From CAWDPQ01 sp049642465 (GTDB lineage Bacteria > Acidobacteriota > Vicinamibacteria > Vicinamibacterales > 2-12-FULL-66-21), in contig JBAROV010000218.1 of assembly GCA_049642465.1 (NCBI GenBank), positions 1-7,231 of the forward strand: a DNA stretch of 7,231 nucleotides, read 5' to 3'. This document shows positions 1 to 4,555 of this stretch, one piece after another. Both the position numbers and the translations under genes were made by a program. Numbering within the stretch: position 1 is the stretch's first letter; each line of letters starts with the position of its first letter. Below the pieces are notes generated by a model, which was not told the DNA's origin, did no database searches, and was given only the letters and a program-made list of their open reading frames with translations.

Positions 1-830
1 AGCGCTTCGTCCAGCATCCCGATTGCTGGGTCGTGAAGGGCCGATGCTCGAAACGCCGCATTGGCTGTTGCCCCAAGGCGCCAGGTTGGAACGGCGCCCT
101 TGCATGCACGAAACCAGTGTCTGTTTACTTCGAGCGGTTCGAAGCCTTTGCCAAGCCCGCCGTAGGCCTCAAACCGGCATTGCGCCTCCGTCTCGAGCTC
201 CAGTGGCAGCACCTGACCCGTGACAGCGGTGACCTCTGGCCGCGCAAACGGCGCGACGAGACGCTCGATCCAGTCCGGTGGCGCCACGGCGTCATCGTCT
301 GTGGCAACGAGGATGTCGCCGTGCGCCGCGAGGAAGCCCGCGTTTCGCGCGTAAGAGAGCCCCTGACGTTTCTCCTCGACAAGCACCACGTGTGCGAAGT
401 CACGCGCGACCTGACGCGCGGGCCCCCGTCCAGGGCGATTGTCTACAACCACGATCTCGAGCGGCCGCGCCGTGCGCTGCGCACGCAGCGCCTCGAGGCA
501 ATGTCGGAGATCGTCTGGCCGGTCGCACGTAGGGACTACGATCGAAACAGAGACGTCATGCGGCAACGCTTCAACCGGCCCGCTTTCACCAAGTTGTCGC
601 GTCAAGCCGCGTCGTGCGAGCTGATGTCCAAGGGCCTGGGCGATGGCCTGGCGCAAGCGAGGAGCGGCGATCGTGCGCTGCGCATTCCAGATGTCCACGC
701 TGCCGATCAAGTCGGGACCGTCGGTAACGAAGACGCGAACACGCGGGTATGCCGTGACATCTGTCAGCGGGCGGAGCGACTGACCGACATCCACCATCCG
801 TATGCCGATGGGCCAGTGAGGCCCGTTCAC
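1..830 (-). CDS. Family 2 glycosyltransferase, second of tandem pair (3' end cut by window)
   Basis: This gene reads leftward from a GTG at 830-828 and is still open at base 1, so 276 codons are visible and the C-terminus is missing. The GTG overlaps the stop of the preceding glycosyltransferase as GTGA (827-830), and a GGAG lies about 7 bases upstream, so translation is probably coupled. An in-frame ATG at 797 is an alternative start. Residues about 1-90 form an N-terminal domain (RVRVFVTDGPDLIGSVDIW near 30-48) resembling that of its neighbour. A GT-A catalytic domain follows: VSIVVPTCDRPDDLRHCLEA near 95-114, EIVVVDN 125-131, GLSYARNAG 157-165, and the metal/nucleotide-sugar DxD region ATDDD 176-180. 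The acceptor-side motif EAYGGLGKGF (221-230) and GATANAAFR (253-261) match the sister protein. Family knowledge: such enzymes transfer sugars from nucleotide-sugar donors to surface glycan precursors. Donor and acceptor cannot be read from the sequence. Confidence 0.92.
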   Translation of the reverse strand, partial: MNGPHWPIGIRMVDVGQSLRPLTDVTAYPRVRVFVTDGPDLIGSVDIWNAQRTIAAPRLRQAIAQALGHQLARRGLTRQLGESGPVEALPHDVSVSIVVPTCDRPDDLRHCLEALRAQRTARPLEIVVVDNRPGRGPARQVARDFAHVVLVEEKRQGLSYARNAGFLAAHGDILVATDDDAVAPPDWIERLVAPFARPEVTAVTGQVLPLELETEAQCRFEAYGGLGKGFEPLEVNRHWFRACKGAVPTWRLGATANAAFRASALHDPAIGMLDEA

Positions 831-2131
831 GTGCTGGCTCCGGCGAGCGGCGGTTGTGGACCGTATGCCTCGGTAATCGCGGCGGCGCGACGCCGCGCGG
901 CCGAATAGCGGCGCAATCCCAGGAGCGATCCTCGTAATTCCGCCACGATTAGATCGGCCGGGAACCGATCGCGCCGCCAGAGCGACGCGATGAGACGCCG
1001 AACGTTCCAGTACCAGAACCACCACATGCCCAGACGAATGAACGCGCCGCGCTCTTCGGGGTACGCCAGGAACGAGCGAACGAGATACGAATAGAAGCCG
1101 ACGCCGTGGTCCGTGAGCTGGCGTCGAAGCTGGCCGTACTCGCGACGGTGGCGATGCCGCACGATTGCTCGCGGCTCGTAGACGAGGAGATGGCCGGCCC
1201 TGACGATCCGGAAGAACATGTCGAGATCGCCTCCACCGTTGGTGACCGTTCCGACGTCCAGCGCCGGATCGAAGAGTCCCAGCGCGGTGAACACCGACCG
1301 GCGAAAGGCCATGTTCGCTCCGGTGCCGAATTTTCCCGACCCGCCGTGCTCAGAGGCTGCCCGTCCCGGATCGCTGGCAGTGGTGTAGACGCGAGTGAAA
1401 CCCCGACCGAACCCTCCGTATTGTTCGAACAATACTTGAGCGCGCGTGTCGAGTTCGTCCGGCACGACGAGCCCCGTGACACACATCGCAGTGGGCTCGT
1501 CCCGGAACGCGGTGGCAATCGCCCGTATCCATTCCGAATCCACACTCACGTCGTCATCGGTAAATGCGACGAGTTCACCGCGCGCTTCGAGGACGGCACG
1601 GTTGCGTGCCCAGTCGAGGCCCGGCCTCGGTTCAACGACGTAGCGAATGCGCGGGTACGCCGCAACCAGCTTCTTCGTCGCGTCAGTCCTTGGAGCGTTG
1701 TCTACGACCAACCGGTCCAGGCGCTCGGCAGGGTATTCCAGCGCGTCAAGAGCCGTCAGGCATTCCGCCAGTTGCTCAGTCCGATCGCGCGTACAAACGG
1801 AAACCGTTACGCTCGGCCAAGGCGACTCGACTTCCCTCTGCGGGCAATGCGGCGGCAGAGCGGTAATGGCTTCGCCAATCGACGCGAGATTGCCGGTAGC
1901 CAGTCCATCTTCGACGAGGTGCTGGAGGATCGGCGATGAAAACCGCGCGATGATCAAACGGCCAAGTTCGGTGTTCGAGTACGCGCGCGAGGTATCCAGA
2001 TTGAGCAATCCGAGCGGCTGCCCATGGAGACGTACGAGTGCCCAAAGCTGGCCCTCGTCGTCGGGGCCGCCGAAGCCGCGCCCTACGCTGGCGGGCAGCG
2101 GGGACTCGAGATCCACACTGATGAGCTTCAT
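827..2131 (-). CDS. Family 2 glycosyltransferase with N-terminal accessory domain, first of tandem pair
   Basis: A complete 434-residue protein starts at ATG 2131; the only upstream stop in the same frame is the TAG at 2185-2183, which limits alternatives. The ribosome binding site is weak (GGGA about 9 bases upstream). Residues 1-105 are an accessory domain (LWALVRLHGQPLGLLNLD 29-46) also present in the downstream paralogue. The GT-A domain begins near 106: VSVCTRDRTEQLAECLTALD, LVVDNAP 141-147, GLDWARNRAV 171-180 and the DxD-like FTDDD 190-194. Further on come YGGFGRGF 238-245, GTGANMAFRRS 269-279, and the acidic motif NGGGDLDMFFR 298-308, expected to hold the catalytic base. RHRHRR lies at 325-330. 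The C-terminus is basic with an aromatic, membrane-associating stretch (LGMWWFWYWN 367-376). It probably acts at the inner face of the cytoplasmic membrane in glycan assembly. Specificity is unknown. The gene sits between a small membrane protein gene and its paralogue in one minus-strand operon. Confidence 0.94.
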   Translation of the reverse strand: MKLISVDLESPLPASVGRGFGGPDDEGQLWALVRLHGQPLGLLNLDTSRAYSNTELGRLIIARFSSPILQHLVEDGLATGNLASIGEAITALPPHCPQREVESPWPSVTVSVCTRDRTEQLAECLTALDALEYPAERLDRLVVDNAPRTDATKKLVAAYPRIRYVVEPRPGLDWARNRAVLEARGELVAFTDDDVSVDSEWIRAIATAFRDEPTAMCVTGLVVPDELDTRAQVLFEQYGGFGRGFTRVYTTASDPGRAASEHGGSGKFGTGANMAFRRSVFTALGLFDPALDVGTVTNGGGDLDMFFRIVRAGHLLVYEPRAIVRHRHRREYGQLRRQLTDHGVGFYSYLVRSFLAYPEERGAFIRLGMWWFWYWNVRRLIASLWRRDRFPADLIVAELRGSLLGLRRYSAARRRAAAITEAYGPQPPLAGAST

Positions 2132-2182
2132 CTGAGACGTCCCGGGACCGTATCCGGCCCGGACGGCGGTCGTCGGCTGTTC

Positions 2183-2356
2183 CTACAGCGCTGCCTCTGG
2201 ATTCGCCGCCGGCGTGTTGTCGAAAATGACCGTGCCCCGCTCACGCGGTGGGGTCAGTCGCCGTTTCGCGGCTGCGTTTTGCAGCCGTGTCCACCACCAG
2301 GCGCCGATCGCCGAGCCAATTGCGGTTGCAAGTATGCCAAGAGTTCGTCTCGTCAC
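2183..2356 (-). CDS. Small single-span membrane protein (57 aa), leading gene of the glycosyltransferase operon
   Basis: I read this gene from a GTG at 2356-2354 to a TAG at 2185-2183. It is preceded by a strong ribosome binding site, GGAGG followed by CATC and then GTG. The protein begins MTRRTLGILATAIGSAIGAW, so a short basic N-terminus is followed by one hydrophobic segment (residues about 6-22, ending in WWW). After that come a basic stretch (KRRL 31-34) and a tail with RGTVIFDNTP (40-49). The arrangement suggests a short N-in or signal-anchor helix with a small soluble tail. The stop lies 51 bases before the ATG of the glycosyltransferase, in the same reading frame, consistent with one operon. 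I do not recognise a named family. It could be an accessory or scaffold subunit for the glycosyltransferases, which is inference from position only. The strong Shine-Dalgarno and clean hydrophobic segment support it as real; the short length and GTG start lower confidence. Confidence 0.62.
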   Translation of the reverse strand: MTRRTLGILATAIGSAIGAWWWTRLQNAAAKRRLTPPRERGTVIFDNTPAANPEAAL

Positions 2357-2401
2357 GATGCCTCCGGCTGCGAAAACGCAAGTTCGATGCCGGGGGATTT
2401 A
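2357..2401 (-). promoter_or_regulatory. Leader and ribosome binding site of the small membrane protein gene
   Basis: Read on the minus strand, the 45 bases between the repeat element and the GTG start contain the GGAGG Shine-Dalgarno (about 2361-2365) at a normal 4-base spacing. They also contain a small potential hairpin TGCG-TTTT-CGCA just upstream. A weak -10-like TGTAAA lies at the edge of the repeat, but I see no convincing -35, so the promoter of this operon cannot be placed. It may lie in the repeat element, or transcription may continue from the mutS-like gene. Confidence 0.35.
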
Positions 2402-2510
2402 CAGGAGATAAGGAGATCAGAAGGCATAAACAGGAGATCAGGAGATCAGGAGGCATAAACAGGAGATCAAGAGATCAGGAGGCATAAACAGGAGATCAAG
2501 AGACCAGGAG
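2402..2510 (+). repeat. 29-bp tandem direct repeats, left arm (three full copies and one partial)
   Basis: Contiguous copies lie at 2402-2430, 2431-2459, 2460-2488 and a 22-base partial copy at 2489-2510. Each begins CAGGAGATAA or CAGGAGATCA, continues with a second AGGAGATCA-like block (AAGAGATCA or AAGAGACCA in copies 3 and 4), and in the full copies ends GGCATAAA. Internally the unit is two 8-base blocks (CAGGAGAT-like) plus a 13-base tail. Copies differ by only a few substitutions. The purine-rich composition is unlike the surrounding coding DNA. There are no unique spacers between copies. This arm pairs with the inverted copies at 2579-2659. Confidence 0.95.
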
Positions 2511-2512
2511 AA

Positions 2513-2576
2513 GTCCGCGTGAGGACCGGCCCGCGTTTCGATGGCCCTGGCGACGCGGACCGGTCCTGACGCGGAC
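2513..2576. repeat. GC-rich hairpin at the centre of the repeat element
   Basis: Bases 2513-2536 pair with 2553-2576, giving 22 Watson-Crick pairs in 24 positions (mismatches at 2521/2568 and 2530/2559) and a 16-base loop at 2537-2552. The outer arm reads GTCCGCGTGAGGACCGG and its partner CCGGTCCTGACGCGGAC. GACGCGGAC also occurs as a direct repeat at 2552-2560 and 2568-2576. It could act as an RNA hairpin or intrinsic-like terminator after the mutS-like gene. However, no T-run follows on either strand, so a classical terminator is not supported. Confidence 0.85.
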
Positions 2577-2578
2577 AA

Positions 2579-2659
2579 CCTCCTGATCTCCTGACCTCCT
2601 GTCCGTTTCTCTTGATCTCCTGATCTCCTGTTCATTTCTCTTGATCTTCTGACCTCCTG
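2579..2659 (-). repeat. 29-bp repeats in inverted orientation, right arm (two full copies and one partial)
   Basis: Read on the minus strand, full units lie at 2659-2631 and 2630-2602, with a partial unit of about 23 bases at 2601-2579. They start CAGGAGGTCA or CAGGAGATCA like the left-arm units, but the full units end in AAGAGAAATGAA or AAGAGAAACGGA instead of GGAGGCATAAA. The partial unit pairs with the innermost left-arm copy (2489-2510) at 19 of 22 positions, with a one-base register shift relative to the central hairpin. The outermost unit overlaps the last codons and the stop codon of the mutS-like gene. Confidence 0.93.
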
Positions 2660-4482
2660 TCAGGATTCAGCCCAATCAGCTGCATCAATCGCAGCGCATT
2701 GCGCGATGTGGCGAGGCCCGGCCGCAGCCGGTAATCGAACGTCATCCTGCCGCGCTCGTCAACGGTCTCAGTAAAGTGCACAAGACGCGCGGCGCGTTCG
2801 AGGGGTGGCTGGGAAGCCACGGAAAGATCGTGGGTCGTCAGGGCGCCGATCGCGCCGGCGTCAAGGAGGTGACGGACCACGCCGCGTACCGCAATGCTCC
2901 GCTCGATGCTGTTCGTGCCCTGCAGGATCTCATCGAGCAAGTACAACAGCAGACGATCCTGGCGTTCATGTTCCGCGGCATCAACGATTCCCTTCAGTCG
3001 CGCGAGCGCGGCCATGAAGTACGAGAGGCCCAGCTCCAGCGAGTCCTGGACGCGGAGGCTTGCCTGCAGATCGCACGGAGGCAAGCTCAAAGCAGAAGCG
3101 CAAACCGGCGCCCCGGCGTGCGCCAACACCACGTTCAACCCAATCGCTCGGAGCAGCGTGCTCTTTCCGGACATGTTCGATCCAGTGATGACCAGAACCG
3201 TTCCCGGTGGGCCAACTTGAACGTCGTTGGGCACCCGGCGGTCGTCCGGCAGCAGAGGATGGCCGAGCGCGACGGCATCAAGTTGCTTCGCGCCGTTGAA
3301 TTCGGGCGTGCACCACGCCGGATTATCGAACACCACATTCGCGAGAGAGCTGAGCGCATCCAGCTCGCCGGCCGCCTCGATCCAGCCGCGCACATGGGCG
3401 CCGACGCGAATCCGCCACCGGTCGAGCGCGAACATCACGTGGAAATCCCATAGCGTCAATGCCTGGATGAGAAAATGGAATATCCCCGCTCCGCTCCGAA
3501 GCTCGGCAAAGCCCAGAATCCGACTGAGTTGCCTCATACACGCTGGCGCCGGGCGCTCGCCATCGGTCAGATGAGTGCGTAAACTCCGCAGCCGTTCCGA
3601 ACTGCCGGGTCCTGCGACGGCATGCTCCAGGAACGCGGCGTATCGAGACAGCGCCCGCTGGCCTGCTCCGGCCCGGGTAAACGTGCCGTGAATGACGCCC
3701 GTCCTGACGAACGACAGCACGAGTCCGAGGACAACGGGAATCATCCAAAGCGCAACATCGAGGGCCCCCGCGATCTGCAGTGCGAGGAGGAGCCAGATCG
3801 ACAGCGTCAGCAGGACGATGAGAATGCGCCAGGCGGATTCGCGGCCGGCAAATACTGCCGGCCCTTCAGCCCACGCAAAAAAGCCACTGAGATCCGGTAC
3901 GGGCTCGCCCGAAATGAGGACGCCGTGGGCAAACAGTTGCTCACGCCACTCATCCTCGACGGCCAGTTCGCGGACTGCCGCTTGCCGCGCGTGAATCTCC
4001 GGTACGGCGGCACCCTCCAGAAGCCATGATGAGAGGCGCGCGTACCCGGTCGGAGTCGCCGCCGGCCCCAACCACTGCGCCAGCGATGCGCGGCCAAAGA
4101 GATCCAGATCGAGTGCGTAAGGATGATGTGACAGATCGATGTGCTGAGGCGGTTCGGGCGAAGGCAGGCGGCTCCAGTCCCGTCGCAACCTCGCCAGCGA
4201 CCGCTCGTTGACGATGCGCAGAGCGTCGAACCACGCGATTCGTTCTTCTATGCGGGCGTGCCGGACCACGAGCCCGCCGAAGGCCAGAAACAGCGTCACG
4301 GCGACGATGGTCAGAAAAACGGACGGATGGACGGCAAGCATCCAGACGACACAGGCGGCGGCTGGGAGAAAGGTGAGCAGGCGCAGTCTGGAAATGCGAA
4401 GAGAACGACGTCGTTCGACGTCCGCCGCGGCCGCATGGGCGACAGCCCGCTGCTCGTAAGGATGCATCACCGATTGGCCCAT
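2632..4482 (-). CDS. Membrane-anchored MutS-family ATPase (MutS-like, not canonical mismatch-binding MutS)
   Basis: This complete 616-residue protein has a C-terminal MutS-type ATPase. Walker A is GSNMSGKST (434-442), Walker B is LLLYLLDEIL (511-520, D517/E518), the MutS signature GTNSIER lies at 522-528, and the switch His is in LTTHDL (548-553). The N-terminal half instead has two hydrophobic segments (about 35-52 and 54-74) and two more (about 219-240 and 243-261), so it is predicted to be membrane-bound. It is shorter than canonical MutS (about 850 residues), and I see no mismatch-reading domain. Proteins of this layout are usually annotated only as MutS-related, and their role is unknown. 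M6 (ATG 4467) is an alternative start; neither start has a clear Shine-Dalgarno. The last nine or so codons (DRRSEDQEK) and the TGA are made from the adjoining repeat, so the C-terminal tail is probably non-native. The gene is divergent from the creatininase-like gene. Confidence 0.93.
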   Translation of the reverse strand: MGQSVMHPYEQRAVAHAAAADVERRRSLRISRLRLLTFLPAAACVVWMLAVHPSVFLTIVAVTLFLAFGGLVVRHARIEERIAWFDALRIVNERSLARLRRDWSRLPSPEPPQHIDLSHHPYALDLDLFGRASLAQWLGPAATPTGYARLSSWLLEGAAVPEIHARQAAVRELAVEDEWREQLFAHGVLISGEPVPDLSGFFAWAEGPAVFAGRESAWRILIVLLTLSIWLLLALQIAGALDVALWMIPVVLGLVLSFVRTGVIHGTFTRAGAGQRALSRYAAFLEHAVAGPGSSERLRSLRTHLTDGERPAPACMRQLSRILGFAELRSGAGIFHFLIQALTLWDFHVMFALDRWRIRVGAHVRGWIEAAGELDALSSLANVVFDNPAWCTPEFNGAKQLDAVALGHPLLPDDRRVPNDVQVGPPGTVLVITGSNMSGKSTLLRAIGLNVVLAHAGAPVCASALSLPPCDLQASLRVQDSLELGLSYFMAALARLKGIVDAAEHERQDRLLLYLLDEILQGTNSIERSIAVRGVVRHLLDAGAIGALTTHDLSVASQPPLERAARLVHFTETVDERGRMTFDYRLRPGLATSRNALRLMQLIGLNPDRRSEDQEK

Positions 4483-4555
4483 GGAATCAGTGTACAGTCC
4501 ACGTTCGGTCGGGATTCGTCATACCAGACGTGATAAGAATCCCAGCGAGGTCTCC
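4483..4555. promoter_or_regulatory. Divergent intergenic region with a 7+7 bp inverted repeat
   Basis: This 73-base gap must hold the 5' signals of both divergent genes. It contains a perfect inverted repeat, GGGATTC at 4511-4517 and GAATCCC at 4537-4543, separated by 19 bases, of a size that could serve as an operator for a dimeric regulator. GATAAG (4532-4537) on the plus strand and TACACT on the minus strand, about 7 bases before ATG 4482, resemble -10 boxes, but I could match no good -35 to either. GAGG at 4547-4550 is the likely ribosome binding site for the ATG at 4556. Confidence 0.4.

Noticed and set aside
33..908. A 291-codon open frame on the plus strand
   Set aside because: It is antisense to the second glycosyltransferase, whose minus-strand frame shows clear GT-A motifs (VSIVVPTCDR, ATDDD). 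The plus-strand product is Arg-rich with no family features.
1106..1939. A 277-codon open frame on the plus strand
   Set aside because: It lies wholly antisense to the first glycosyltransferase and has no recognisable motif. Long shadow frames are expected in GC-rich DNA.
2269..2287. Perfect 7-bp hairpin CGGCTGC-GTTTT-GCAGCCG as a terminator
   Set aside because: It lies inside the 57-residue reading frame and has no T-run on the minus strand, so it is more likely a coding coincidence.
2024..2458. A 144-codon plus-strand frame ending in the repeats
   Set aside because: It overlaps two better-supported minus-strand genes, and its C-terminus is only repeat translation.
2402..2510. CRISPR array, because of regular 29-bp repeats
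   Set aside because: The copies are contiguous with no unique spacers, copies in the second arm are inverted, and no cas gene is present.
2438..2635. A 65-codon minus-strand frame whose ATG overlaps the mutS-like stop as ATGA
   Set aside because: The product is mostly translated repeat (RRSGDQEK-like) plus the hairpin core. The overlap arises because the repeat itself contains AAATGA.
2776..3453. A 225-codon plus-strand frame
   Set aside because: It is antisense to the conserved ATPase domain of the mutS-like gene and shows no family features.
4481..4555. Upstream ATG extension of the creatininase-like protein
   Set aside because: It would add 25 mostly polar residues before a clear signal peptide and has no ribosome binding site. 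The ATG at 4556 has GAGG at good spacing.
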